64,000 bases of DNA, from contig NZ_CP014475.1 in NCBI RefSeq assembly GCF_001583415.1, positions 62,001-126,000 on the forward strand, in the 5' to 3' direction. The DNA comes from Mycolicibacterium phlei. GTDB lineage: Bacteria; Actinomycetota; Actinomycetes; Mycobacteriales; Mycobacteriaceae. The notes below the pieces were generated by a model, which saw nothing but the letters and a program-made list of their open reading frames with translations, was not told the origin of the DNA and ran no database searches. A program made the position numbers and the translations under genes. Positions 1-9,118 of the stretch are shown here, in pieces. The stretch's first letter is position 1. Every line of letters starts with the position of its first letter.

Positions 1-947
1 TCGGCGTCGTCGGGGGAGGCCAGGATCTCCTCGATGTCCTCGCGGTAACGGCCCTGGGCGATCTCACGCAGCTCGTCCAGCGCCGCGGCCAGGTCACGGC
101 TGCGCGCCCGCCGCTGCGCACGGTCGGAGAGCCGCAGCACCGCCGCCGAGTCGCGCAGCACCCGGATCAGCGGGTGCCGCATCTCGTCGAGCAGACTCCC
201 GGTGTTGTCGGTGACCCGGTCGGCGAGCCATCCGAGATCGTCGACCACCCGGATCAGCGCGCGGCTGCCCGCGGTGAGTGCGACGGGCCGGAAATCCGCG
301 TTCAGGAACGTCGCCCACAGCTGGTTCATCGCGCGGGTGACGTTGCGCGCGCTCGTCGCGCCCTCCAGGCAGTCCGCCAGCCGGTTGCACACCCGGGCGG
401 CGTGCTCACGCAACTCGTCGTGGTGGCGCGGCGGCAACACGAACAGCGCCGCGGGCACACACACCGCCACCGCGATACCCCACCCCAGCAGCTGCTCCGG
501 GATCGAACCCACCGGGGTGCACGCCGGCAGCACGAACGTCATCAACGTCGCGCGCTGACCGGCGGCGATCACCTCGCTGAGCACCCCGGAGAACGTCACC
601 ACGAAGCCGAGCGCGAACATCAGCGCGACGCTGATCGCCGGATACGGCGCCACCAGCGTCCCGAGCGTGATCAGCACCGTGCCGATGACCGCCAGACCGC
701 TGTAGGCCAGCGCGCGGGCCGCACGGTTGCCCGGGAAGTCGACGAGGATCAGCAGGGACACCGATCCGAAGATCGTGAACATCGGCGCCTGCGAGCCGCC
801 CGCGACAGAGAAGCTGATCGCGGCGGCGATCGGCAGCACCACCGCGGCCCGCACGGCTCGGCGCAGCGCGTCGAACTCGGGATCGCGGCGCCGGATCCGG
901 TCTGCGACGCGGTGCCACACCTCACCGGCGATCGCTGACGCGGCCAA
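1..947 (-). CDS. FUSC-family inner-membrane protein (3' part, runs off left edge)
   Basis: This open frame has no stop before the left edge of the window, so the C-terminus is missing. The visible ~315 residues begin with a short soluble stretch, then hydrophobic segments typical of FUSC / aromatic-acid-exporter proteins (around residues 30-60, 70-110 and 125-160), followed by a long charged helical region rich in R, E and L, including RDLAAALDELREIAQG. The family is thought to export small organic acids or contribute to envelope integrity; no substrate can be inferred. The start is uncertain: TTG at 947 lies 4 bases past the stop of the upstream TetR gene, and GTG at 920 is an alternative. 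Close spacing behind the TetR gene suggests one operon, with the regulator probably controlling this transporter. Confidence 0.75.
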   Translation of the reverse strand, partial: MAASAIAGEVWHRVADRIRRRDPEFDALRRAVRAAVVLPIAAAISFSVAGGSQAPMFTIFGSVSLLILVDFPGNRAARALAYSGLAVIGTVLITLGTLVAPYPAISVALMFALGFVVTFSGVLSEVIAAGQRATLMTFVLPACTPVGSIPEQLLGWGIAVAVCVPAALFVLPPRHHDELREHAARVCNRLADCLEGATSARNVTRAMNQLWATFLNADFRPVALTAGSRALIRVVDDLGWLADRVTDNTGSLLDEMRHPLIRVLRDSAAVLRLSDRAQRRARSRDLAAALDELREIAQGRYREDIEEILASPDDA

Positions 948-951
948 CGCC

Positions 952-1518
952 CTAATCGTCCTCGGGAACCGTCGCGAACGCCCCCGAGTGCAGGGCGGCG
1001 ATCAACTGACTGGCGATCCAGCGCAGCGCCGCGGTGTCGCGGGGCAGGGTGGACTGCTCGAAGCCGACGAACATGTACACCGCCCACGCCGCGAACACCT
1101 GCGCCTGCCGCTGGTGCTGCAGCACCTCGAACGCCGATTCGTAGAGGATGTCGAAGCGTTGCTGATCGACCGCCTCCTGGATGGCGCGCACGTGCGGGTC
1201 GATGGCACCCCACACCCGGATGGCCGCCTCCGCGCTGTGCGGCAGGCCCAGACCGGTCTGGATCAGCGTGTCGATCCGCCGGCGCGGGTCGGGTTCGGCG
1301 CGGACCGCCTCGATCACCCGCACCGTGCGCACCTGCGTCCAGTGCGCGAGCAGCTCCCTGGTGTAGGCGGACCAGTTTGGGAAGTAGTGATAGAACGAAC
1401 CGGTCGTGACGCCGAGCCGCTGACACACCTCGGCGAGTTTCAGCCCGCCGTAGCCACGCTCGGACAGGATGTCGAGACCGGCCTCGAAGTACGCATCCCG
1501 CGACACGATGCTCGCCAT
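952..1518 (-). CDS. TetR-family transcriptional regulator
   Basis: This 188-residue protein has an N-terminal TetR helix-turn-helix (about residues 8-50, with LAEVCQRLGVTTGSFYHYF as recognition region) and a variable ligand-binding C-terminal half. I chose ATG at 1518 because the longer upstream frame carries no family sequence and because a -10-like hexamer lies 7 bases upstream. It sits head to tail with the FUSC membrane protein, 4 bases apart, and is divergent from a second TetR gene across about 145 bases. Repression of its own operon is the likely role. The ligand is unknown. Confidence 0.85.
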   Translation of the reverse strand: MASIVSRDAYFEAGLDILSERGYGGLKLAEVCQRLGVTTGSFYHYFPNWSAYTRELLAHWTQVRTVRVIEAVRAEPDPRRRIDTLIQTGLGLPHSAEAAIRVWGAIDPHVRAIQEAVDQQRFDILYESAFEVLQHQRQAQVFAAWAVYMFVGFEQSTLPRDTAALRWIASQLIAALHSGAFATVPEDD

Positions 1519-1525
1519 GCGCGCG

Positions 1526-1531
1526 ACACTA
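1526..1531 (-). promoter_or_regulatory. -10 element for a probable leaderless TetR transcript
   Basis: On the minus strand this reads TAGTGT, matching the mycobacterial TANNNT -10 consensus. It ends 7 bases before the ATG at 1518, so transcription would begin at or next to the start codon. No convincing -35 is visible. Confidence 0.45.
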
Positions 1532-1663
1532 GTTCCTCGGCGCGCGATTTGCGTGCCGTTAACACCGGCTCGAACCCGCGGATCATTTGCTGAAACGACA
1601 TGCCAGGACGTCTGTCTGACGCTAGTGCCGGTTAACCCCGGTGACGTGTGGCACAATTTGACC

Positions 1664-2299
1664 GTGGCGCATACGGCGAGCAGAGGTCCGGGTCGCCCTC
1701 CCGCAGCCAAGGCTGCCGAGACCAGGGAGCGCATCATCCGGGCAGCTCGCGAAGTCTTCAGTGAACTCGGATACGACGCTGCCACTTTTCAGGCCATCGC
1801 AATCCGCGCCGATCTGACCCGCCCGGCGATCAATCACTACTTCTCCAGCAAGCACGTGCTGTGGCGGGAGGTGGTCGCTCAGACCAACGCCACCATGGTG
1901 CAGTCGGGCCGTCAGCGCGCCGAGGCGGAGACCTCCCTGCTGGGCCGGCTGTCGGCGTTCCTCGGCGCCGCGATGCAGGCGGACGCCGAAGATCGTTCCG
2001 CCGCAGCATTTCTGGTCACGTCGGTGCTGGAGTCGCAGCGGCACCCCGAACTCTCCGGCGATGACCAGGACGCACTGCAGCACTCCCGCGAGTTCGTGCG
2101 GTGGGCGGTCACCGAGGCCATCGCCAACGGCGAACTGACCACCGACACCGACGTCGACTCGCTGGTCGAGATGCTCGTCGCGGTGATGTGGGGCATGGGC
2201 TTCTACGCCGGATTCGTCGGCAACCACGACGAGCTCGCCGCCGTCGTGCAGCAACTGCAACTGCTGCTGACCAACAAGCTCTGGCAGCTGCACGGCTGA
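1664..2299 (+). CDS. TetR-family transcriptional regulator (Rv0144-like)
   Basis: A 211-residue TetR regulator. The helix-turn-helix is at about residues 18-62 (ETRERIIRAAREVFSELGYD, then LTRPAINHYFSSK). The C-terminal half is helical, with an aromatic methionine-rich segment (MLVAVMWGMGFYAGFVG) that probably lines the effector pocket. GTG 1664 is preferred: it gives the normal family length and follows a CACAAT hexamer after 6 bases, suggesting a leaderless transcript. It lies immediately before the methyltransferase and aldehyde dehydrogenase genes, as Rv0144 precedes Rv0145-Rv0147 in M. tuberculosis, and may regulate them. Confidence 0.85.
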   Translation: MAHTASRGPGRPPAAKAAETRERIIRAAREVFSELGYDAATFQAIAIRADLTRPAINHYFSSKHVLWREVVAQTNATMVQSGRQRAEAETSLLGRLSAFLGAAMQADAEDRSAAAFLVTSVLESQRHPELSGDDQDALQHSREFVRWAVTEAIANGELTTDTDVDSLVEMLVAVMWGMGFYAGFVGNHDELAAVVQQLQLLLTNKLWQLHG

Positions 2300-2317
2300 C
2301 GAGCGAATCGGCGTTGA

Positions 2318-3316
<999 letters not shown>

Positions 3317-3319
3317 GGC

Positions 3320-3348
3320 TTCTGGCTAGCCAACCGGTTGGTTAGGAT
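3320..3348 (+). promoter_or_regulatory. Sigma-70-type promoter with a palindromic operator in the spacer
   Basis: TTCTGG (3320-3325) and TAGGAT (3343-3348) are separated by exactly 17 bases. The near-perfect palindrome CTAGCCAACCGGTTGGTTAG (3326-3345, with CCAACCGGTTGG at its core) fills that spacer. A TetR dimer bound here would block RNA polymerase. Transcription would begin near 3355, leaving a leader of about 30 bases that includes the Shine-Dalgarno sequence GGAAGGA. A related sequence lies upstream of the TetR gene at 23484. Confidence 0.6.
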
Positions 3349-3385
3349 CGGGATCACTCTCCCAGGGTCAGGAAGGACTCCCACC

Positions 3386-4789
3386 ATGACCACCGATATC
3401 GCCGCGCCCGCTCAGTCCGCCACCGACGACATCCCGGGCCTCGTGCGTCGGCTCCGCGAGACGTACAAGACCGGTAAGACCCGGGACCTGGCCTGGCGCA
3501 AGCAGCAGCTGCTGGCGCTGGAGCGCCTCGTCACCGAGAACGAGGAGGCCATCAGCGCCGCGCTCGCCGAGGACCTCGGCCGCAACCGCTTCGAGGCGTG
3601 GCTGGCCGACATCGCCAGCACCGTCAGCGAGGCCAAGGACGCCGCCAAGAACGTCCGCAAGTGGGCCCGTCGCCGCTACAAGCTGCTGGAGATGTCGCAG
3701 CTGCCCGGCCGCGGCTGGGTCGAGTACGAGCCCTACGGCACCGTGCTGGTCATCGGCGCGTGGAACTTCCCGTTCGTGCTGACGCTGGGCCCGGCGGTCG
3801 GCGCGATCGCCGCGGGCAACACCGTCGTGCTCAAGCCGTCGGAGATCTGCCCGGCCAGCTCCAAGCTGATGGCCGACCTGGTGCCGCGTTACCTCGACAA
3901 CGACGCGATCGCGGTGGTCGAGGGCGACGGCGCGGTCAGCCAGGAACTCATCGCCCAGGGCTTCGACCACATCTGCTTCACCGGCGGCACCGAGATCGGC
4001 CGCCGGGTGTACGAGGCGGCCGCACCGCACCTGACGCCGGTCACCCTCGAGCTCGGCGGCAAGAGCCCGGTGATCGTGGCCGCCGACGCCGACATCGAGG
4101 TCGCCGCCAAGCGCATCGCCTGGACCAAGCTGATCAACTCGGGCCAGATCTGCATCGCGCCCGACTACGTGCTGGCCGACGCCAAGATCCGCGACCAGCT
4201 CGTCGACAAGATCCGCGACGCGATGACGACGTTCGAGGCGCAGAACCCCGACGGTAAGCGCATCGTCAACGAGCGCCACTTCAACCGGCTCACCTCGGCG
4301 CTGGCCGCGACCAAGGGCAAGATCGCCGTCGGCGGCGGCTCCAACCCCGACAAGATCAGCATCCAGCCGACCGTGGTCGTCGACCCCGATCCGGCCGAGC
4401 CGCTGATGACCGACGAGATCTTCGGTCCGATCCTGCCCGTGCTGTCGGTCGGATCCATCGACGAGGCAATCGATTTCGTCAACTCGCGGCCCAAGCCGCT
4501 GGCGGCCTACCTGTTCACCAAGTCCAAGGCGATCCGGGAACGGGTGATCAGGGAGGTGCCGGCGGGCGGCATGGTGGTCAACCACCTGCTGTTCCACTTC
4601 GCGACCAACAAGCTGCCGTTCGGCGGTGTCGGCCCGTCGGGCATGGGCGCCTACCACGGCAAGTACGGTTTCGAGCAGTTCAGCCACAAGAAGACCGTGA
4701 TGACCAAGCCGACCCGGCCCGACGCGGGTTCCTTCATCTACCCGCCGTACACCGAGAAGGCGCTTAAGCTCGCCAAACGACTGTTCTAG
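3386..4789 (+). CDS. NAD(P)+-dependent aldehyde dehydrogenase (Rv0147-like, class 3 type)
   Basis: This 467-residue protein oxidises aldehydes to carboxylic acids. Its length fits the short class-3 / fatty-aldehyde branch. Visible motifs are GAWNFPF (about residue 124), the Rossmann FTGGTEIGR (198-206), LELGGKSP with catalytic Glu222, SGQICIAPDY with nucleophile Cys256, and EIFGPILPV. A hydrophobic C-terminal tail recalls membrane-associated fatty-aldehyde dehydrogenases. ATG 3386 is chosen because GGAAGGA lies just upstream; the longer frame has no support. It is the first gene after the operator-bearing promoter and is followed by an SDR, a quinone oxidoreductase and a dehalogenase, an order conserved with Rv0147-Rv0149. 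The natural aldehyde is unknown. Confidence 0.9.
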   Translation: MTTDIAAPAQSATDDIPGLVRRLRETYKTGKTRDLAWRKQQLLALERLVTENEEAISAALAEDLGRNRFEAWLADIASTVSEAKDAAKNVRKWARRRYKLLEMSQLPGRGWVEYEPYGTVLVIGAWNFPFVLTLGPAVGAIAAGNTVVLKPSEICPASSKLMADLVPRYLDNDAIAVVEGDGAVSQELIAQGFDHICFTGGTEIGRRVYEAAAPHLTPVTLELGGKSPVIVAADADIEVAAKRIAWTKLINSGQICIAPDYVLADAKIRDQLVDKIRDAMTTFEAQNPDGKRIVNERHFNRLTSALAATKGKIAVGGGSNPDKISIQPTVVVDPDPAEPLMTDEIFGPILPVLSVGSIDEAIDFVNSRPKPLAAYLFTKSKAIRERVIREVPAGGMVVNHLLFHFATNKLPFGGVGPSGMGAYHGKYGFEQFSHKKTVMTKPTRPDAGSFIYPPYTEKALKLAKRLF

Positions 4790-4841
4790 CGACACGTCTG
4801 TTCTTCGCGACACCGACGTCGCAGACCGAGAAAGGAAGCAC

Positions 4842-5705
4842 ATGCCAGGAGTGCAGGACCGCGTCATCGTCGTCACCGGGGCCGGCGGTGGTCTCGGGCG
4901 CGAGTATGCGCTGACCCTCGCCAAGGAGGGCGCCGCCGTCGTCGTCAACGACCTCGGTGGTGCGCGTGACGGCACCGGTTCCGGGTCGGCCATGGCCGAC
5001 CAGGTCGTCGCCGAGATCAAGGAGGCGGGCGGCCGCGCTGTCGCGAACTACGACAGCGTCGCCGAGCCGGAGGGCGCCGAGAACATCATCAAGACCGCGC
5101 TCGACGAGTTCGGCAAGATCGACGGCGTCGTCTCCAACGCGGGCATCCTGCGCGACGGCACCTTCCACAAGATGACGTACGAGAACTGGGACGCCGTGCT
5201 GAAGGTGCACCTCTACGGCGGCTACAACGTCATCCGGGCCGCGTGGCCGCACTTCCGCGAGCAGAGCTTCGGCCGGGTCGTGGTGGCCACCTCCACCAGC
5301 GGTCTGTTCGGCAACTTCGGTCAGGCCAACTACGGCGCCGCCAAGCTCGGCCTGGTCGGTCTGATCAACACGCTGGCCCAGGAAGGCGCCAAGTACAACA
5401 TCAAGACCAACGCGATCGCGCCGATCGCGGCGACCCGGATGACGCAGGACATCCTGCCGCCGGACGTCTTCGCCAAGCTGACCCCGGAGTACGTGGCACC
5501 GGTGGTGGGTTACCTGATGACCGAAGAGGTCTCCGACACCGCGTCGGTGTTCATCGTCGGCGGCGGCAAGGTGCAGCAGGTCGCGCTGTTCCAGAACGAG
5601 GGTGTGACGTTCACCGAGGTCCCGACCATCGATGACATCGCGGGCAAGTGGGGCGAGATCACCGATCTGTCGGCGGCGCAGCGGGCCACCTTCAGCCTCG
5701 GTTAG
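4842..5705 (+). CDS. Short-chain dehydrogenase, HSD17B4 / hydroxyacyl-CoA dehydrogenase-like (Rv0148-like)
   Basis: A classical SDR of 287 residues. The cofactor motif TGAGGGLG is at residues 12-19, followed by an acidic NDLGG that favours NAD+. SNAG is near residue 98, and the catalytic residues are Ser151, Tyr164 and Lys168 (YGAAK). The extended C-terminus (FQNEGVTFTEVPTIDDIA) is characteristic of the dehydrogenase domain of peroxisomal multifunctional enzyme type 2, suggesting oxidation of a 3-hydroxyacyl-CoA in lipid catabolism. A Shine-Dalgarno sequence (AGAAAGGA) precedes the ATG. It sits between the aldehyde dehydrogenase and the quinone oxidoreductase, 6 bases before the latter. Confidence 0.88.
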   Translation: MPGVQDRVIVVTGAGGGLGREYALTLAKEGAAVVVNDLGGARDGTGSGSAMADQVVAEIKEAGGRAVANYDSVAEPEGAENIIKTALDEFGKIDGVVSNAGILRDGTFHKMTYENWDAVLKVHLYGGYNVIRAAWPHFREQSFGRVVVATSTSGLFGNFGQANYGAAKLGLVGLINTLAQEGAKYNIKTNAIAPIAATRMTQDILPPDVFAKLTPEYVAPVVGYLMTEEVSDTASVFIVGGGKVQQVALFQNEGVTFTEVPTIDDIAGKWGEITDLSAAQRATFSLG

Positions 5706-5711
5706 ACCTGA

Positions 5712-6677
5712 ATGAAAGCGCTTGTCGCGCAGGAACTCTCCGGGCCCGACGGGCTGATCTACACCGACGTTCCCGACGTCGGCGGTGACGACAAGGTCAT
5801 CGTCGACGTCGGGGCGGCGGGGGTGAGCTTCCCCGAGCTGCTGATGTTGCGCGGGGAGTACCAGATGCGGCTCGAGCCGCCGTTCACCCCCGGCATGGAG
5901 ATCGCGGGCACGGTGCGCTCGGCGCCGTACGAGTCGGAGTTCAAACCCGGTCAGCGGGTGACCGCGCTGACGATGCTCGGCGGCTGGGCCGAGCGGGTGG
6001 CGGTGACCGCCGACCAGCTGCGGCCCACGCCCGACGAGTTGGACGACGCGCAAGCCGTTGCGCTGCTGGGCAACTACCAGACCATGTACTTCGCGCTGGC
6101 CAAACGCGGTGCGCTGCGGCCGGGCGAGACGGTGCTGGTGCTGGGGTCGGCGGGCGGTGTCGGCACCGCGGCCATCCAGATCGCCAAGGCGTTGGGCGCC
6201 AACGTGATCGCGCTGGTGCACCGGCCCACGGCGATGGACTACGTGAAGTCGCTGGGGGCCGACGTGGTGCTGCCGCTGACCGATGGATGGCTGCAGGCGG
6301 TCAAGGACGCCACCGACGGCACCGGGGTGGACCTCGTCGTCGACCCGGTCGGCGGGGAGGCGTTCGACGACGCGATCCGCGCGCTGGCCGTCGAGGGCAG
6401 GCTGCTGGTCCTCGGATTCGCCTCCGGCGGCGGCATTCCCACCGTCAAGGTGAACCGGTTGCTGCTGCGCAACGTGGCGGTGATCGGCGTCGGCTACGGC
6501 GAGTACCTCAACCGCAAGCCGGGCTCGCAGTCGCTGTTCGAGTTCGGGGTGGGCGAACTGGTGAAGGCCGGACTGCGGCCTCCGCCGCCGGTGCGCTACC
6601 CGCTGGAGAAGGGCGCCGACGCGCTGCGCGCGCTGGCCGACGGGGAGATCCTCGGCAAGCTCGTCCTGGTGCCGTAG
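5712..6677 (+). CDS. Zinc-independent quinone oxidoreductase, MDR superfamily (Rv0149-like)
   Basis: This 321-residue medium-chain reductase should reduce quinones or enones with NADPH. The GroES-like N-terminal domain carries the PGMEIAGTV segment in which zinc-binding histidines and cysteines are absent. The nucleotide-binding motif is GSAGGVGTAAIQIAKALGA (about residues 146-164), followed by VVDPVGGEAFD. It starts 6 bases after the SDR stop and ends against the ATG of the next gene, so it is in the same operon. Its substrate is unknown, although the neighbours suggest an unsaturated acyl or aldehyde intermediate. Confidence 0.88.
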   Translation: MKALVAQELSGPDGLIYTDVPDVGGDDKVIVDVGAAGVSFPELLMLRGEYQMRLEPPFTPGMEIAGTVRSAPYESEFKPGQRVTALTMLGGWAERVAVTADQLRPTPDELDDAQAVALLGNYQTMYFALAKRGALRPGETVLVLGSAGGVGTAAIQIAKALGANVIALVHRPTAMDYVKSLGADVVLPLTDGWLQAVKDATDGTGVDLVVDPVGGEAFDDAIRALAVEGRLLVLGFASGGGIPTVKVNRLLLRNVAVIGVGYGEYLNRKPGSQSLFEFGVGELVKAGLRPPPPVRYPLEKGADALRALADGEILGKLVLVP

Positions 6678-7382
6678 ATGGCGGTGCGTGCGCTGGCGTT
6701 CGACACCTTCGGCACCGTCGTCGACTGGCGGTCCAGTGTCATCGCCGAGCTCGAGGCGTTCGGGCGAAGCCTTGGCGTGCAACGGGACTGGGCGGCATTC
6801 GCCGACGACTGGCGTGCCGGCTATCCGCCCGCGATGGACCGGGTGCGGCGCGGCGAGCTGCCGTGGACCAAGCTCGACGGGCTGCACCGGATGATCCTGG
6901 TCGACCTGCTCGCCGAGGCGGGTCTCGAGGGCGTGCCCGATGCGGCCGTCGACCACCTCAACCGGGCGTGGCACCGCCTCGACCCGTGGCCGGACGCCGC
7001 CGCCGGGCTGACCCGGCTCAAGGCCAGGTTCGTCATCACCACGCTGTCCAACGGCAACGTCTCGCTGCTGACCAACATGGCCAAACGGGCGGCCCTGCCC
7101 TGGGACTGCGTGATCTCCGCCGAACTGTTCGGCCACTACAAGCCCGACCCGGAGGTCTATCTCGGGTGCGCGGACCTGCTCGACGTCGCCCCGGACGAGT
7201 TGATGCTGGTGGCCGCCCACCCCAGCGATCTGCGCGGCGCCCGGCGGGCCGGGCTGCTGACCGCCTACGTCGACCGTCCCCTGGAGTACGGCCAGAGCCG
7301 TCCGCCGCGCAAGATCACCGACGGCGAATTCGACGTGATGGCGCGCGATTTCCTGGACCTGGCCGACCAACTGGGCGCCTAA
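6678..7382 (+). CDS. HAD-superfamily hydrolase, haloacid dehalogenase type II-like
   Basis: This 234-residue protein carries the three HAD motifs of L-2-haloacid dehalogenases: FDTFGTVVDW with nucleophile Asp9, TTLSNGN near residue 121, and KPDPEVY followed by LMLVAAHPSDLRGARRAG. It would hydrolyse L-2-haloacids or another small 2-substituted acid through an aspartyl-ester intermediate; true dehalogenase activity cannot be read from sequence. The ATG directly follows the TAG of the quinone oxidoreductase, so translation is likely coupled. An inverted repeat follows the stop and probably ends the operon. Confidence 0.85.
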   Translation: MAVRALAFDTFGTVVDWRSSVIAELEAFGRSLGVQRDWAAFADDWRAGYPPAMDRVRRGELPWTKLDGLHRMILVDLLAEAGLEGVPDAAVDHLNRAWHRLDPWPDAAAGLTRLKARFVITTLSNGNVSLLTNMAKRAALPWDCVISAELFGHYKPDPEVYLGCADLLDVAPDELMLVAAHPSDLRGARRAGLLTAYVDRPLEYGQSRPPRKITDGEFDVMARDFLDLADQLGA

Positions 7383-7386
7383 CCCC

Positions 7387-7439
7387 GCGATTTGGGCGTG
7401 AAAACGATCGCTGAGCGAACGGAATCACGCCCAAGTCGC
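7387..7439 (+). terminator. Inverted repeat, possible intrinsic terminator
   Basis: GCGATTTGGGCGTGA (7387-7401) pairs with TCACGCCCAAGTCGC (7425-7439) over 15 positions with one mismatch, leaving a 23-base loop. It begins 4 bases after the dehalogenase stop. There is no U-tract, as is usual for mycobacterial hairpins. Confidence 0.5.
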
Positions 7440-7447
7440 CTGACGCG

Positions 7448-7453
7448 TAGATT
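7448..7453 (+). promoter_or_regulatory. -10 element for a leaderless DUF456 transcript
   Basis: TAGATT fits TANNNT and is 6 bases from the ATG at 7460, the spacing expected when the transcript begins at the start codon. No Shine-Dalgarno sequence is present. Confidence 0.45.
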
Positions 7454-7459
7454 CGGGGC

Positions 7460-7945
7460 ATGAGCACCGGCGGCATCGTGCTGGTCGCGCTGGCGATCGC
7501 GATCGGCATCGCCGGCATCATCGTGCCGCTGCTGCCGGGCACCCTGCTGGTGTTCGCGGCGATCGCGGTGTGGGCGTTCGTGGAGAACACCACCACGGCG
7601 TGGATCACGCTGGCGGTGATCGCCGCCCTGCTCGGCATCACCGCGCTGATCAAGTACACCTGGCCGGTGCGGCGCATGCGCGACGCCGACGTGCGCACCT
7701 GGATCCTGGCCGTCGGCGCCGCCGTCGGCGTGGTCGGCTTCTTCGTGATCCCGGTCCTCGGCCTGCCAATCGGTTTCGTGCTCGGCATCTATCTCGCCGA
7801 ACTCGCCAGCCGCAAGGACCAGCGCATCGCGTGGGCGTCGACCAAGCACGCGGTCAAGGGTGTGGCGCTGTCGGTCGGGGTGGAACTGACCGGTGCGCTA
7901 CTGGCAACCGTCATTTGGGCCATCGGGGTGTACCTGACGCAGTAA
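7460..7945 (+). CDS. DUF456 integral membrane protein
   Basis: A 161-residue protein with about four hydrophobic segments: a start such as GIVLVALAIAIGIAGIIVPLLPGT, a second at about residues 45-65, a glycine-rich pair around residues 85-115, and one at the C-terminus. The PLLPG motif and the GFFVIPVLGLPIG segment are characteristic of DUF456, whose function is unknown. It appears to have its own leaderless promoter and is followed after 9 bases by the LLM monooxygenase gene. Confidence 0.8.
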   Translation: MSTGGIVLVALAIAIGIAGIIVPLLPGTLLVFAAIAVWAFVENTTTAWITLAVIAALLGITALIKYTWPVRRMRDADVRTWILAVGAAVGVVGFFVIPVLGLPIGFVLGIYLAELASRKDQRIAWASTKHAVKGVALSVGVELTGALLATVIWAIGVYLTQ

Positions 7946-7954
7946 CTTGCAGGC

Positions 7955-9118
7955 ATGGCCCGACTGCGCTTCGGATACTTCATCGCCCCGTTCCACCGTG
8001 CCGGCACCAACCCGACGCTGGCCCTGCAGCGCGACCTGGAGTTCGTCGAACACCTCGACGCGCTCGGCTACGACGAGGCGTGGATCGGCGAACACCACTC
8101 GGCGGGCAGCGAGATCATCAGCTCACCGGAGGTGTTCATCGCCGCGGCGGCCGAGCGGGCCAAGCGGATCCGGTTCGGCACCGGCGTGATCTCGCTGTCC
8201 TACCACAACCCGCTGTGGGTGGCCGACCGGCTGATGCTGCTCGACCACCTGACGCACGGGCGCATCATCGGCGGGATGGGCCCGGGATCGCTGCCCACCG
8301 ACTCGGCGATGATCGGCCTGACCCCCACCGACTGCCGCGAACTGCTGGAGACCAACCTCGATATCGTGGTCCGGCTGCTGCGCGGTGAGACGGTGTCCGC
8401 CAAGACCGCGACCCACGAACTGTTCGACGCGCGACTGCAGTTGGCGCCCTACTCGGAGGACGGCATCCCGCTCGCCGTGGCCGCGGTGGCCTCACCGACG
8501 GGCGCCCGGCTGGCAGGCAGGCACGGCATCGGGCTGCTGTCGATCGGCGCGACGATCGTCGTCGAGGGTTTCGACGCGCTGGCCCACCACTGGGGCATCG
8601 CCGAGGAACGCGCGGCCGCGTTCGGCACCACCGTTGACCGGCGCAACTGGACGTTGGTGTGCCCCATGCACATCGCCGAGACCGAGGAGCAGGCCCGCGC
8701 CGACGTGCGGTTCGGTATCGAGCACTGGTACCGCTACTTCCAGAAGGTCGCGGCCTTCCCGCAGATGGAGGTGCCCGGCGAGAACATCGACGAGGTCATC
8801 GACGTCATCAACGGGGCGGGCGCCGGGGTGATCGGCACCCCCGAGCAGGCCCGTGCTCAGGTGCAGCGGCTGTGGGACCAGTCCGGCGGCTTCGGCTGCA
8901 TGCTGCAGATGGGCCACGAGTGGGCCAACCCCGCCGCCACCAAACGCTCTGCGGAACTGTTTGCCGCCGAGGTGATTCCGCACTTCCAGGGCCAGGCGCA
9001 ACCCACGCTCGACGCCGCGGCGCGCGCCGCCGAGGTGCGCGGCGACCTGGCGCAGAGTCAGCTGGCCGCCATCGACCACATGACCCGCAAGTACGAGTCC
9101 GAGAGATCCGAGACCTAG
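7955..9118 (+). CDS. LLM-class flavin-dependent monooxygenase (limonene monooxygenase LimB-like)
   Basis: This 387-residue protein is a bacterial luciferase-like monooxygenase. It shows the N-terminal barrel strand LRFGYFIAPFH, DEAWIGEHHSAG (the conserved histidine pair), a GTGVISLSYHNPLWVADR segment and GRIIGGMGPGSLPTD. Length and these motifs resemble the Rhodococcus limonene 1,2-monooxygenase LimB, which uses reduced flavin supplied by a separate reductase. The true substrate is uncertain because the family is broad. Its TAG overlaps the stop of the convergent hydrolase gene. Confidence 0.82.
   Translation: MARLRFGYFIAPFHRAGTNPTLALQRDLEFVEHLDALGYDEAWIGEHHSAGSEIISSPEVFIAAAAERAKRIRFGTGVISLSYHNPLWVADRLMLLDHLTHGRIIGGMGPGSLPTDSAMIGLTPTDCRELLETNLDIVVRLLRGETVSAKTATHELFDARLQLAPYSEDGIPLAVAAVASPTGARLAGRHGIGLLSIGATIVVEGFDALAHHWGIAEERAAAFGTTVDRRNWTLVCPMHIAETEEQARADVRFGIEHWYRYFQKVAAFPQMEVPGENIDEVIDVINGAGAGVIGTPEQARAQVQRLWDQSGGFGCMLQMGHEWANPAATKRSAELFAAEVIPHFQGQAQPTLDAAARAAEVRGDLAQSQLAAIDHMTRKYESERSET

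Noticed and set aside
1469..1663. N-terminal extension of the TetR protein at 1664
   Set aside because: It runs through the divergent promoter and the start of the opposite TetR gene and carries no family sequence.
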